From Atriophallophorus winterbourni (lineage: Eukaryota > Platyhelminthes > Trematoda > Plagiorchiida > Microphallidae), in the NCBI GenBank assembly GCA_013407085.1, contig JACCGJ010001476.1:1-64000 (forward strand): 64,000 nt of DNA. The letters run 5' to 3'. Both the position numbers and the translations under genes were made by a program. Shown here piece by piece: positions 11,362 through 22,446 of this stretch. Numbering within the stretch: position 1 is the stretch's first letter; every line of letters begins with the position of its first letter. The notes below the pieces were generated by a model. That model was not told where the DNA came from. It worked only from the letters and a program-made list of their open reading frames with translations, and did not search any database.

Positions 11362-14300
11362 ATGTCAGTTCTGAAACTTTTGAACCTGGAACCGCTCCGT
11401 CCCTGCTTCCAGATTTCATAAGGACGTCTCCGAATATAGAGGCGTTAGAAGTCCGCCGTGATTAACAACGAGCTAAGAGGCTGAATTTCGGACGGGCTGC
11501 CTACAAGAAGACTCGCTACCAGACACGGGTGCCTAACAGAACGAGATTACACATTCTTTTGGAAAGGATGAGGTTCCGATTAGCCTCGATTGCATAGAGT
11601 TGGGTTTGCTGTGCGAAACGACATATTAAAATCAATAGAACGGAGCAGCAGTGGGAGCGAACGGATTTGGACTTTAAATCTGATGTGCATTACTGAGACC
11701 ATTACTTTGGTCAACGTTTATGCCCCGACGCTCTCTGCTACGCCTGCTGAAAAAGACGCTTTTTTTATCATAACCTCACAACATTACTCAATAACGTGCC
11801 ACAGAAAAACTGTGTAGTGGTATTGAGTGATTTTTATACGCCAGATTTTGGTGCAGAATACGAGTCTTTGGCAAACTGTCTCGGACGTTTCGGTTTAGGA
11901 AAACCAATGAAAATGGCAACGCCATTTAGAATTGTGCTCACAGTTCATCTTTGTGTCCAGTACAACTTTTTTTTTTTCAACCTAACCACAGCTAAAGTCT
12001 CTGGAGCATCCTCGCTCTTGAGGCATTGGGCACAAGCTTGATCCTCATTCTGTAGGCGGACTAATATGGAAGCGTGCTCCTCACATATCATATCAAAGCG
12101 CAGACTGCGACACTGATCATTCACTGGCTGTGCAAAACTGACGCTCCCCATACACATATTTCACCGCACCAAATTGTCTGTTGACCTATGAAGCGCGTTC
12201 ACTCCGCATGTGTGGACCTAATCTAACTGCGAGATTTGCAAAAGCCTTCACGGACGAGTTAACAAGACAACCCCAACTTGGAAACTAATCTGCTTCAGAA
12301 AACTGGGAATTGATAACAAGATGCATATGCCGAGTCGCACTTTCCAACTTTCGGTCCGAAGATAAGCTCGAACGAGCGACTGGTTCGAAGCAAGACGCTT
12401 CTGAGAAGACTGCTGTCTTGATGAGAACACCCGCTCACAGATTCGTGGAGTTCAAAGGTATGCCAACAGATGAAAACTTACGTCTTCTAAGAGCAGCTAT
12501 AAATAAGGTCCAACAGACTGCAAGGCGTTGTGCAAACGACTATTGGACTGAAGTTAGCCTCAATATCCAAAAAGCTGCGGATACCGGCATTTTTCACGGT
12601 ATGTATGATGGGATCAAGAGAGCCATTGGCCCAAACAAACTTAAAACGGCTCCCATTAAGTCTTTATCTGGTAAACCGATTGTCGACAAAACTCAACAGA
12701 TGGAAAGATGGTGTAGAGCACTTCTCCTCCCTCTACTCTAGGGACAGTACGGTTCTACCGCATGCACTTGATAATGTCGAACGGTTGCCGACCATTAAAT
12801 ATCTAATACCCCTCCTACTCTTGATGAGCTCAATAAGCAAATCGACCGCTTAGCGAATGAGAATGGCCCCCCCGGTGACGACGGAATTCCACCTGAGCTC
12901 ATCAAATGCGGTAGAGCAGCATTATTACAGCCTCTTCACCATTCGCTTCTTCAGTGCTGGCAGGAGGGAGGTGTCCCACAAGAGATGCGAGACACAAAAA
13001 TCATCACGCTATTTAAGAATAAGGGTGAAGAGGCGACTGCAACAATCACAGAGGAATCTCCCTTCTGAATGTTGTAGGCAAATTGTTTGCTAAAGTCTTA
13101 CAGATCCGGCTGCAAGTTTTAGCTGATAGAATTTACTCCGAATCTCAATGTGGCTTTCGCAAGGAAAGATCAACCGTTGACATGATCGTCTCCCTGAGAC
13201 AAGTTCGAGAAAAGTGTCGGGAACAGCGTATGCCATTATACGCTGTTTTTATTGATTTAACTAAGGCATTTGACTACGTCAGTAGGGAGGGTCTCTTCAA
13301 AATGCTTGATCTGATAGGCTGCCCCCCAAGGCTGCTGAGACTCGTTATTTTGTTCCACACAGGCATGAAAGGCTCATTCGATTTTAACGGTTGCAGTTCA
13401 GAAGCATTTGAAATTCGCTGAGGCGTCAAACAAGGGTGTCTTCTTGCTCCCATGCTGTTCGGCATTTTCTTTGTTTTGCTTCTGAAGCACGCTTTTAAGA
13501 CGAGAACAGAGGGCATTTACATACGCACGCGAAGTGATGGCAAGCTTTCCAACCTGAACCGGTTGAGAGCACAAACCAAAGTACGGGATGTGATAATACG
13601 TGATCTGTAGTTTGCCGACGATGCAGCCTTTATTGCTCACTCCCAAGAGAACCTACAGTCGCTAATGGACTGTTTCTCGTCGGCATGCAAAGACTTTGGT
13701 CTAAAAATCAGCATGAACAAGACCAAAGTCCTTGGTCAAGGGTCTGTATCGCCAAAAATCATCACTGTTGGAAACTGTCAGGTCGAACCAGTACATCATT
13801 TCACATATCTTGGTTCAACCATTGCGGATAACCTCTCGCTAGACACGGAGATTGATAAACGGATTGGCAGAGCAGCTGTCAATTTGTCCCGATTGAACTC
13901 TCGTGTTTAGGGTAACCGCAAGCTGACTGTAGAGACAAAGATGATGTTATACAGCGCGTGCGTACTAAATGCTTTACTATACGGCAGTGAAACCTGGGCT
14001 ACCCACGCAAGACACTAACGGAAGCTGAATGCTTTACATCTACGAAGCATCCGTCGTATCTTGAACATATCGTGTATGGACAGAGTGACTAATGCTGAAG
14101 TGCTTTCATAAGCTGGTCTACAGAGCATGTTCACCCTATTACGTCAGCGCCGCCTGCGGTGGCTTGGTTACGTCTATAGAATGAAAAATGGTCGTATTCC
14201 GAAAGATCTACTCTACGGTGTGTTGCAATTAGGAAGTCGACCATTGGGCAGACCGCACTTGCGGTACAAAGATGTTTGCAAAAGAGATATGAAAGCTCTT

Positions 14301-14522
14301 GACATTAACCCCGCAAGCTGGGAAGAACTTGCTCTTGACCGCTCACTTTGAAGGCATTGTGTAAAGAGTCGACTGCCAGCCGGGGAGGAGCAGATACAGC
14401 TCTTGGCTGCTGAACGCAGATCACGCCGCCGGCGTGCAACTGACTACCATTGTAAGCGCTGCGGGAGAGATTGTTCCTCCCGAATCGGACTGTTTAGTCA
14501 TTCAAAACGTTGCAAAACATGA
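11362..14522 (+). pseudogene. LINE endonuclease-reverse transcriptase ORF, multiply disrupted
   Basis: Endonuclease pieces lie at 11362-12240 (MSVLKL, VNVYAPTLSATPAEKDAF, SGSERIWTLNL), then a connecting region (12310-12740), then the reverse transcriptase. RT motifs are ESQCGFRKERSTVDMI (13136-13185), AVFIDLTKAFDYVSREG (13245-13290, catalytic Asp in motif A), GVKQGCLLAPMLFGIFF (13425-13480, motif B) and FADDAAFIAHS (13610-13640, catalytic box). Then come YLGSTIADN, RRLRWLGYVYRMKNGRIP (14150-14200) and a C-terminal C2H2-like motif, CKRCGRDCSSRIGLFSHS (14452-14505). Frame changes and stops occur near 11400-11560, 12040, 12290, 12740, 13060, 13421, 13607, 13908, 14018 and 14350. The protein would have combined nicking and reverse transcription; this copy cannot be translated. 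Confidence 0.88.
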
Positions 14523-14575
14523 AATTCATGCGATGTGATGTACATCCCTGGTCGACATAGACCGACGGAGGCCAA

Positions 14576-15584
14576 CAACCACAATAATAAATGTTGGTTG
14601 AAAAGGTCATCAATTGTTAAACCGGAATATTACGTGGATCGCATAAACTTCTGCAAAATTTACTTTCTTTACAACAGCATCGTATCTTACGTATCTTAGA
14701 TGTCCGCAATCACTCAAATAACACATTTATCAGTACCGCTGATGGGTGCTTGATGAATCACAGTAAACATCATTGCTTTTGTCAAATAAAAGAAGTCGAG
14801 TTTTACCTCGCCTCTGGTAAGGACTTTTACTACATTTTTAAATAAGGGGTTCTGCAAATTCACAACCCATTTAAATAAAGGAGATTTGAAAGAGCTAGGA
14901 TAAATGCAAAGAATGTATAATTTGATGAAGATGAGTGTTTGGAAGTTATGTAAGTACTAATGAAAATAATGCAATTAAAAAAGTGAATAGCGTAGTATAT
15001 GCTTCACTTTTGAACATGATATTGTTAATAAATGTAAATCATGTCATGCAGATTTTTAATATAATTAATCGCATCACATTTACGATTTCTGAATATGCAT
15101 TTTGGTTCAAATCAAAAGTGATTGAAGTCTTCAATGACATTCAAACGTTTAGCGAATCCGGTGTGCGCCAATATAATGCCAGCATAACTACTTCGAAAAC
15201 ATAGATGGACTGAACTCTTTTATGACAAGCATGTACAGTTAACAAATTTAATTTCAAAGTTACGAAACGTTTAGCAATACACTTCTTTGATGTTTGCCTC
15301 TCAAAACTTTTTTTCTAAATTGATTATTTTGAATACTAGAAAACTTGGTGATCAGGATGTCTCTTCCTTCAAAATACAAAAGCAAAATTCGCTCTAAAGT
15401 TTTCATTGTTCTTGGGTACGTCATATGGTGTATCATGCCATTTTGTCGCCTGTTGTATTGTTTTCGTTCCAGAACAAAGAACAACACAAAATTCCAATAT
15501 ATTCTAATATCCAGTTGCTTTTACCATGATCATAATAGAATAACGCAGATACCACAATTCGGAGAATCAAATTAAACTGACACA
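14576..15584. other. Interval upstream of the small secreted-protein gene
   Basis: AT-rich DNA with short open frames (14935-15204 plus; 15260-15487 minus; 15345-15575 plus) that overlap and carry no motif. The last few hundred bases should contain the promoter of the gene at 15585; I see no clear TATA box. Confidence 0.45.
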
Positions 15585-15840
15585 ATGAATGTGCTTTTAG
15601 CGTTTTCTGCTTTCATTCTATTGACCCAAGGAGATTTAGCTGCACAACAAAATATAATAAATGTAAGACCGAAACATATTTAGACCATTACACAAACAGA
15701 GTGTTGTAGAAGATGTACAAGAGAAACGTGAGCGTCACCATGAGACACGGGAAAAAGAGAGACCGCAACTGATATATTTCCCGGAACCATTTCGGATAAC
15801 TTGGTCGGAGCTTAAAACAGACAAGAAGATCAATCATTAA
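15585..15840 (+). CDS. Small secreted protein, two exons (72 aa)
   Basis: Exon 1 is 15585-15662, starting MNVLLAFSAFILLTQGDLAA, a good signal peptide with probable cleavage near residues 16-20. It ends in phase 0 at a GTAAGA donor. The intron is only 37 bp (15663-15699), ending ACAAACAG. Exon 2 is 15700-15840 and ends with TAA. The mature part (about 52 residues) is highly charged (EKRERHHETREKERP), followed by the aromatic stretch QLIYFPEPFRITW and a lysine-rich end. It has no cysteine. A polyadenylation signal follows 26 bases after the stop. The size, signal peptide and tiny intron resemble the short secreted-peptide genes of trematodes, including micro-exon-type genes, but I do not recognise a named family. 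Retroelements flank it on both sides. Confidence 0.7.
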
Positions 15841-15866
15841 AGTATTTGAAATCATTCGAGACCGAA

Positions 15867-15872
15867 AATAAA
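15867..15872 (+). terminator. Polyadenylation signal AATAAA
   Basis: AATAAA lies 27 bases past the stop codon of the small secreted-protein gene and is followed by a T/G-rich stretch (GTTTGTAATG), as expected for a cleavage site. Confidence 0.65.
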
Positions 15873-16131
15873 GTTTGTAATGAAACGGTTATAGTAAGTT
15901 TTTGGTAACGATTCGCTTCTGAACACAGAAGCTTCGTCAGACCGAGGGTCTCGGTACGAACAGTGTTCAGGTATAAATGGCATTCTCTTGACCAATTCTG
16001 AGTTCACTAAGCTAGACAGGGGAGATCAAGACAATTGATCACACCTCCTAATTGCTATGTTCATCCCTAATTGTTTATTGATTGTACAGGTCAGCGTATG
16101 CCGACACACTGCTTACGTAATCATGTGCGTA

Positions 16132-16640
16132 TTAGGTGTGATGTTTGCTAATCCAAATCCACTGCAAAACCGAACGCCAGATTGTTGAGATATCCGCCCC
16201 ATCCATCTTGTTCAACGCATTCGCCCTAGCCTTTGTCATTTCAACAGCCTCGGCGTGAAGTCTTTCCCTATAAGATTTCACACCCCGTCTTATCATTTTC
16301 ACGATATCAAGATCTACGCTGTGTCCAATGTCTAGCACGTTTTCAGCTATGGCCGAATCTCGAATCAGTGATTGATATTCACTGGGATTGCGGTGTCGCT
16401 TTCCCACTCGTTTCCTGTGTTCGTTTACCCTAGTGCAGAGTTCTCTAGACGTTTGCCCAATTTAAACACCCGCGCAACCCTTGCAGTTGATTTCGTAGAT
16501 GCAGTTTGTCACACAACCAAAAGGAGTCTTTTCTTTGAGATGCATTAATACGGAGCGGAGAGTTCTACCTACTCGTCGAATTTCTCTGTTTTCACACGTA
16601 CTGCATTGCTTCTGATTGTTTTTTGGTATACATATGCTGT
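16132..16640 (-). pseudogene. Penelope-like element endonuclease remnant
   Basis: On the minus strand, RTLRSVLMHLKEKTPFG (near 16530-16580) is the end of the PLE linker. CIYEINCKGCAGV follows and leads into the GIY-YIG nuclease. The next residues read IGQTSRELCTRVNEHRKRVG, with the tyrosine before IGQ replaced by a stop (TAA near 16461). Downstream are NPSEYQSLIRDSAIAENVL and VDLDIVKMIRRGVKSYRERL, matching the rest of the domain to its C-terminus (16132). GIY-YIG nucleases cut the target for PLE integration. The stop at the catalytic tyrosine position kills the copy. It is a different copy from the one at 240-1225, which ends in the same region but is more decayed. Confidence 0.85.
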
Positions 16641-17156
16641 TGCTACTGATAATGATGATGATGATGATGATAATGAACGGTAAACAACACAATGTATGCA
16701 AATCTCTTTCGACCAAGGTTCAAGTTACAGCATTGTTATAAATGTATGGCATTGCACTGGCCCACCCGTCAGTCAGAGAACACAACTGATCTCGAACTCG
16801 TGTATTGGCCGAATAAATGAATATCACAATATCAGGTAGCGAGTGAATATCACAATGTTTGTACACTGAACAATGATCACAATATGAACTTACGATCGAT
16901 CTGGATTGATGGTTGATCGATAGTTCGTTACGCGTCTATACAACAAGCATATACTGTCTTCTAGACCGAGAGCAGTGTCAGAAACTACCGTGTTGTATAA
17001 AACATCATGGTGGTAAATACCACCTGTTTTAAATGGTCTTTCCGAAGGATGTTTATGTTCGGAATAGTGAGCTCGCAATCGCTCACGTGAGGTTGTATGT
17101 ATGTCTTTGTAATTGCTATGTTGTCAGGCGAGTAACAAGTACGGAGAACTTTCATT
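16641..17156. other. Interval with a trinucleotide run and an unassigned minus-strand frame
   Basis: A TGA/ATG trinucleotide run lies at 16650-16675. A minus-strand frame at 16890-17078 encodes about 62 residues (including HYSEHKHPSERPFKTGG) without a motif I can place; it may be retroelement debris. Confidence 0.4.
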
Positions 17157-17600
17157 TCACAGACATTTCAACGTTTCATGGATCAAGTTTTCTTGGGTCT
17201 CGATTTCGTCATCGTTTAAATCGATGACGTACTCATCGCTAGTAAATCGCCCACTGAACACGCCGAACATTTACATCGCGTCGTTTCACAACTGTCGAAG
17301 CACGGCATAGTCGTAAAGCCCGATAAATGCGTATTTGGCGTCGACTCACTGGAAATACTTGTACATCAAGTTGACTCTAAAGGTATCAGGTCATTAGAGC
17401 AAAAGGTTTCCGCCATAAAAGATTACCCATTACCCGATTCAATACGACAACTCCGTCGTTTTCTTGGTCTTGTGAATTACTACCGTCGATTCATTCCTCA
17501 CTGTGCCGAGCTAATTCAACCATTGACGGATTTACTTCGCAACAACAAACGCTCGTTAAATATGACGGACTCAGCTGAAACTGCTTTTGAACGCAGCCGA
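17157..17600 (+). pseudogene. Ty3/gypsy reverse transcriptase fragment
   Basis: This stretch is nearly identical to 21371-21806 in the larger gypsy element and encodes the same part of [15 protein letters not shown], then the catalytic YIDDV region, [15 protein letters not shown] and RRFLGLVNYYRRFIPHCAEL. The tyrosine of the box is replaced by a stop (TTTAAATCGATGAC near 17216). It breaks off in the middle of the connection to RNase H and joins directly to LTR sequence at about 17600. It is therefore part of another deleted copy in the same orientation. Confidence 0.85.
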
Positions 17601-17867
17601 ACGCGCTTTGCGGATTATATGTACGTGGATCGAAAGAACGGTTCGTGAGTCAAAGTGATTCAAAGTGATTCAAAGTTGTAATGGTCTAAAAGGCATTTAG
17701 CTTAACAATAACCACAGGATGGAGTTATGAGGTATATACAATAAAAAAGGAGAACAGGAAAACTCATGTAGTGTAAATCGTATCAAAGTTTGGGTTGTCT
17801 CTCAAGTGTTTGTCCAAATTATTTTGGTATTGCGAGTTTTGTATACTAACTTGACTGGTCCACTACA
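17601..17867 (+). repeat. Partial 5' LTR with internal small insertion
   Basis: It matches the last part of the 3' LTR (22830-22933) but lacks the LTR's first few hundred bases, where the foreign RT fragment is fused. Between GTGAGTCA (near 17650) and GCGAGTTTTG (near 17836) it contains about 170 extra bases. This extra DNA is homologous to repeats at 54.8 and 57.5 kb and is annotated separately. Confidence 0.75.
17650..17830 (-). mobile_element. Small SINE-like insertion in the LTR
   Basis: The extra segment begins with a decamer repeat (AAAGTGATTC twice) followed by GTCTAAAAGGCATTTAG. The same order, (ATTCAATTCT)n then GTCTAAAAAGCATTTA, occurs at 54777 and 57448. Read on the minus strand the decamer repeat is at the 3' end, like a SINE or LINE tail. 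It is absent from the other LTR, so it is an insertion that postdates the LTR element. Confidence 0.6.
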
Positions 17868-17873
17868 TATTTT

Positions 17874-17886
17874 TGGTGAGCCCGAG
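17874..17886 (+). promoter_or_regulatory. Primer-binding site, tRNA-Trp-like
   Basis: TGGTGAGCCCGAG lies 6 bases after the LTR end. It differs at two positions from the TGGTGACCCCGAC binding site described for csRn1-type elements primed by tRNA-Trp. Confidence 0.6.
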
Positions 17887-17944
17887 TTTTTGTTTTCGCA
17901 CATTCTCCACATATTTTGATATTTTCAGTCTGTATTTCTTTGCA

Positions 17945-18603
17945 ATGACTTCTAGTAACTTCAGCGACACAGCCCACCTCTCTGATATTTTCAATTCTAC
18001 CCTTCCACCATTCGGTACGCATAATCCTCGTCTATGGTTCGCTCAAGCTGAAGCAATTTTCGAATTTAGACGCATTACTAAACAGGAGAGTATGTACAAC
18101 TGTGTTGTTGCACACTTACCCACCGAGGCCGCTACAGAGGTTGCCGATATTATTTATGATAAACCAAAATCCGACCAGTATAACACAGTGAAAAATGCGT
18201 TGATCAACAGAATAGCCGCATCAGATGAGCAAAATTTGCGTACATTGTTAGCAGGAGTAGAGATTGGTGACAAAACCCCTTCTCAGCTGTTACGACATAT
18301 GATGCACCTTCAAGGGAAACAACCCCTGAATGAATCACTTTCACGTGAACTATGGTTTCGAAACTCAATTGTAGATTTAATAAATCTCTTTCGGTTCTCG
18401 AGAAAGATATACCTCTACAGAAGCTAGCAGAAACCACAGACCAAGTTTATTCAGTGTACAGAACCAAGTCACCATCAACCCTACAAGAAGTCATGTTAAA
18501 GCCCGTGGTGGAAACTGAATTACAAGTGCTTAAGCAACAAGTCGCTGAATTGACCGCGCAGATTTCAGCCCAAACAAAGATGTTCAACGATCGACCATCA
18601 TGA
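17945..18603 (+). pseudogene. gypsy gag (csRn1 type), one frameshift
   Basis: Starting at ATG 17945 the frame gives PPFGTHNPRLWFAQAEAIFE and LPTEAATEVADIIYDKP, then GDKTPSQLLRHMMHLQG: the csRn1 gag order. Near 18350 the frame shifts, and the remainder continues in another frame (KLAETTDQVYS, then a helical QVLKQQVAELTAQISAQTK). Further on, near 18678-18728, CHYHRRFDSKARKCLPFC gives the CHCC nucleic-acid-binding motif (C-x2-H-x9-C-x3-C) typical of this group instead of the usual CCHC. Gag would form the virus-like particle core. This copy is frame-broken. Confidence 0.82.
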
Positions 18604-18717
18604 CTTACCCGCAGTCGAACGCGCACTTACAACAGAATTTCATCCCGAGACCGCTGCAAACGCGAGCACAGTCTATGTCATTATCACCGCCGATTTGACT
18701 CAAAGGCTAGAAAGTGC

Positions 18718-19119
18718 TTGCCATTCTGTAAACTTTACAAACCAGGGAAACTTCAACGCCAGGCAGTAACAGCGACTTCTTCATGTGGCAACAACATTAG
18801 TCGCCTATTTTATGTCACTGATTGTTCGAATAAATTGCGTTTTCTCATTGACACGGGTGCTGAAATAAGTGTAATCCCGCCCACACCGCAGGAACGCAAG
18901 AACAAAACCTCATTGACATTACAGTCGGCAAACGGTACGCAGATCACCACGTTCGGCCAACGTTCACTAACTTTAAACCTTGGCCTCAGACTTGACTTCC
19001 GTTGGATCTTTACCGTTGCAGACGTAAGAAGCGCTATATTAGGTGCAGATTTCCATACACACTTTAACTTGTCCGTCGAATTGAAGTCCCGTAAACTTAT
19101 CGACAACCTGACAGAGTAA
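18718..19119 (+). pseudogene. gypsy aspartic protease
   Basis: The active-site motif FLIDTGAEISVIPP lies near residues 41-54, and the C-terminal strand AILGADF is the flap-side motif near residue 105. The frame is open across the whole domain. A stop at 19117 separates it from RT in the same general frame, so this copy could not make a continuous pol. Confidence 0.85.
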
Positions 19120-19497
19120 AAAACCCTGGGGAAACCATGCCGTTCTGCGATACAGTCTATTCGCGTATTACCACCGAGTATTTCAGAACAATATAGCAGC
19201 TTATTGTCTGAGTTCCTAGAAGTTTTCTGCACAAACTCACCGAATAATGCGATTAAACACGACGTTAGACACCATATCGAAACGCGCGGTCCCCCAGTCT
19301 TCACTCGACCAAGACGGTTAGCACAAGACAAATTGGCCATTGCTAAACGAGAGTTTGAGCATATGATAGAATTGGGCATCAGTCGTCCATCAAAATCATC
19401 ATGGGCCTCACATCTCCACATCTCCACATGGTGCATGGCGCCATTGTGGTGATTATAGAGCACTGAATAAAACTACTGTTCCAGATAGGTATCCTAT

Positions 19498-19680
19498 GGG
19501 TCCACGACAGTTGCTCCTTGACAATTGCTCCCCGAAAGTTGCTCCGCGACAGTTGCTCCACGGACAATTGCTCCTCGGACAATTGCTCCTCGGACAATTG
19601 CTCCTCGGACAATTGCTCCTCGGTTAGTTGCTCCTTGACCAATTGCTCCTTGTACAAGTGAACTGAGTTCACTTGAACTC
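19498..19680 (+). repeat. Left TIR array of the MULE
   Basis: About ten copies of a 15-16 bp unit with core ATTGCTCC, most spaced as GGACAATTGCTCCTC. The array ends in the small palindrome AAGTGAACTGAGTTCACTT. Confidence 0.85.
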
Positions 19681-19793
19681 AGCGGTATTTTCGCTTTCGT
19701 TCACACACATAAAAATCAACAGTGGGGTCAGCTTGAACTCAGTTTACTTGTTTACTTGTTCAGTTGAAGTTCAGTCGAAGGCTACCTTTCAAA

Positions 19794-20731
19794 ATGGACA
19801 GACACGTTACTTGCTATTTGTCAGAAAATGGCAAACCTAAGGCTTGCTACGAACGTTTCGTGTACAACAAAAAGGAAACCAGCAAGAGTGACCCCACTGT
19901 TGATTTTCATGTGTGTGAACGAAAGCGAAAAGACCACTGTTCCGGACGACTCCGTCTCCGTGGAACTACAATCTTGAAGTCATCAAAACACAACCATGCC
20001 CCCGACGCGTGTCGCAAGAATGTTCTGAAGGTAGTTGATTCCATCAAAAGACAAGCGTCTACAACAGGAGAAACCACAATGATGATCATTGCTAGTCAGT
20101 GTACAGGCGTTTCTGAAATCACAGCAGCTTCTTTGCCAACAGAACGGGCACTTAAGAGACAAATACAAAGAACGCTACCACCTATGCTGAAGAGGATGGT
20201 CTTTTTGCATGTTGGATTCGGTGTCTTCCTGCGCTTGCACTTCTTCCCCGTGACCAAGTTGTTGGGGCATTTGAAACTCTGACAGAAAATCAAGGTTTCG
20301 TCACATGCATGGCAGAGAAGGGAGGCGAGGCATTTGTTGACTATTTTGAAGACACCTGGATCGGGAGGCCACCAAGACGGCAAGGAGCTGAACGCCGTGC
20401 CCCAATGTTTCCCATCGAACTGTGGAACCAGTACGAACGCACCATGTCAGACATGCCACGAACCAACAACAGTATCGAGGCCTGGCACAACAGAATGCAG
20501 TCTCTTGTGGGAGCGTTCTTCCCTCATGTGTTCAGATTCATTGACAGCATCAAAAAAGAACAGATGTTAAACAAAAACACAATAACCCAGCTGTTGAGTG
20601 GTCAGCCCTCACCACCAAAAAGGAAGAAACACATCAAACTGGCGGAAAGAATTAAAAGAGTTGTTGAAGGTCAGCAGGGTCGGGACACCGTGAGTGTACT
20701 GAAGAGCATTGGCTTTTGCTACAATTTGTAG
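19794..20731 (+). pseudogene. MULE transposase remnant with FLYWCH-like N-terminus
   Basis: ATG 19794 opens a frame with a FLYWCH-like zinc domain: VDFHVCERKRKDHCSGRLRL then SSKHNHAPDACR (Cys, Cys, His, His pattern, about residues 38-75). It is followed by ITAASLPTERALKRQIQR. Near 20200 there is a large internal deletion and frame change. The protein resumes with LALLPRDQVVGAFETLTE, GFVTCMAEKGGEAFVDYFED and TNNSIEAWHNRMQSL, the conserved C-terminal part of MULE transposases, to a stop at 20731. The DDE catalytic core between them is missing, so the element is non-autonomous. Confidence 0.85.
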
Positions 20732-20940
20732 GCTTCTGTTGCAGAAGAAGAATGAGAAGACAATCAAGACAGTAGTTTGGAAGATGTTTTATAACAGTGA
20801 TATTTTTTATGTGCAGTTATCAGACATGAGACCAGGATTTTGTGATCTATAGTATTTTATTCAATTTTTATTAAAATGTTCAAAGAAAAAATACTTGTCT
20901 TCACTTGTATGAATTATTTTCGTCGCAATGTGATCGTGAT

Positions 20941-21178
20941 CTAAAATTCATAGAGCAATTGGTCAAGGAGCAATAGGGCAAGGAGCAATAGGGCAAGGAG
21001 CAATTGGTCAAGGAGCAACTGTCCGAGGAGCAATTGTCCAAGGAGCAACTCTCCGAGGAGCAATTGTCCGAGGAGCAATTGTCCGAGGAGCAATTGCCGG
21101 AGGAGCAATTGTCCGAGGAGCAATTGTCGCGGAGCAACTATCGGGGAGCAATTGTCAAGGAGAAACTGTCGGTACCCC
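20941..21178 (+). repeat. Right TIR array of the MULE
   Basis: About fourteen copies of GGAGCAATTGTCCGA-like units in the orientation inverse to the left array. Open frames across it are an artefact of the repeat. Confidence 0.85.
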
Positions 21179-22446
21179 GTATCCTATACCACACATCCAC
21201 GACTTTGCCTTGACACTTGAAGAAAAGACCATCTTTTCCAAGCTTGACTTGGTGCGTGCCTACAACCAGATACCAGTGGAACCAGAAGACGTGCCCAAAA
21301 CAGCCATAACCACACCATTCGGACTTTTCGAATTCGTTCGAATGACATTCGGTCTGCGTAATGCAGCACAGACATTTCAACGTTTCATGGATCAAGTTTT
21401 CTTGGGTCTCGATTTCGTCTTCGTTTACATCGATGACGTACTCATCGCTAGTAAATCGCCTACTGAACACGCCGAACATTTACATCGCGACTTTTCACAA
21501 CTGTCGAAGTACGGCATAGTCGTAAAGCCCGATAAATGCGTATTTGGCGTCGACTCACTGGAAATACTTGTACATAAAGTTAACTCTAAAGGTATCAGGC
21601 CATTAGAGCAAAAGGTTTTCGCCATAAAAGATTACCCATAACCCGAATCAATACGACAACTCCGTCGTTTTCTTGGTCTTGTGAATTACTACTGTCGATT
21701 CATTCCTCACTGTGCCGAGCTAATTCAACCATTGACGGATTTACTCCGCAACAACAAACGCTCGTTAAATATGACAGACTCAGCTAAAACTGCTTTTGAA
21801 CGCATTAAAAAGGCGCTTAGCGAGGCAACGTTGCTGAATCACTTACCGTCCGTTCCTAATTTCAAACTATTTTTATCCACGGACGCGTTTAACGAAGCGA
21901 TTGGTGCAACTTTGCAATATAGTCGTAATGGAGAACTGTACCCAGTATCGTTTTTTTAAAAGAGACTGCAATCAGCTCAGGTTCGCTTCACTACGTTTGG
22001 CAGAGAATTGCTTGCAATCTATTATGCCATCCGTCATTTCCGCCTTTAAATTGAAGGGCGAGAATTCACGGTTTTAACTGATCATAAACCGCTCTGTTAC
22101 GCCCTGCTTTCAAACACTGACCGCTATTCGGCTCGAGAAATTCGACAACTGGACTTCATTGCACAGTTTACCACCGACATCCGACATGTCCCAGGCCAAG
22201 ATAACGTTGTCGCTGATGCCCTATCCCGTGGTCCCCTTAATTCTATTACCAGCGTCATCCAATCCACTCCTCGCACGCAACCAATGGGTATACCCAGTCC
22301 TTCCCCACAGATTTTACGTTCTTGCTTGAAAAGAACCCAACACACACGATCTGGCCGTATTGTTACTTGGGCAAAGAAACTTGAGACTTACTTCACTTAA
22401 ATGTTTCAAGCGTTTCCATTTTTTTTCCAACGCTCTAAAGGAAGAG

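Larger units (their letters stand above)
10532..14575 (+). mobile_element. RTE-like LINE copy 2, near full length
   Basis: It begins at GGTTGTCACGGCCGGGGCGG, has the same leader as copy 1, and runs through endonuclease, reverse transcriptase and a C-terminal zinc-finger-like end, finishing with a short 3' UTR that ends AACAACCACAATAATAAATG. Its length of about 4 kb is what a single-ORF RTE-type LINE would have. The coding region carries many frameshifts and stops, so the copy is dead although the order of all domains is preserved. Partial copies of the same family lie at 1240-1795, 8294-10082 and 24203-25740. Confidence 0.88.
19498..21178 (+). mobile_element. MULE-type DNA transposon with tandem-repeat terminal inverted arrays and 9-bp TSD
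   Basis: GTATCCTAT occurs at 19489-19497 and again at 21179-21187: a perfect 9-bp target duplication, typical of Mutator-like elements. The ends are inverted: GGGTCCACGACAGTTGCTCC on the left and, on the other strand from the right, GGGGTACCGACAGTTTCTCC. The inverted ends are built of short tandem units with TTGCTCC / GGAGCAA, about 10 on the left (19498-19660) and about 14 on the right (20950-21178). The interior holds a degraded transposase. Removing the element restores the gypsy RT frame [11 protein letters not shown]. Confidence 0.92.
19130..22402 (+). pseudogene. gypsy reverse transcriptase-RNase H, split by a MULE, integrase lost
   Basis: The N-terminal RT part lies at 19195-19497 (HHIETRGPPVFTRPRRLAQ, FEHMIELGISRPSKSSWASH, frameshift, CGDYRALNKTTVPDRYP). 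The MULE interrupts after DRYP. RT resumes at 21188 (IHDFALTL, then [36 protein letters not shown] and the catalytic [11 protein letters not shown]). It passes a stop near 21642 and continues to RNase H (KLFLSTDAFNEAIGATL, then VLTDHKPL). Stops occur near 21957 and 22048. At 22220 ADALSRG joins pol C-terminal residues, so zinc-binding and catalytic integrase domains are gone. Confidence 0.87.

Noticed and set aside
20901..21213. Long repetitive open frames over the MULE right end (leucine/glutamine- and serine/cysteine-rich)
   Set aside because: They are translations of the tandem TIR units; no codon bias or domain.
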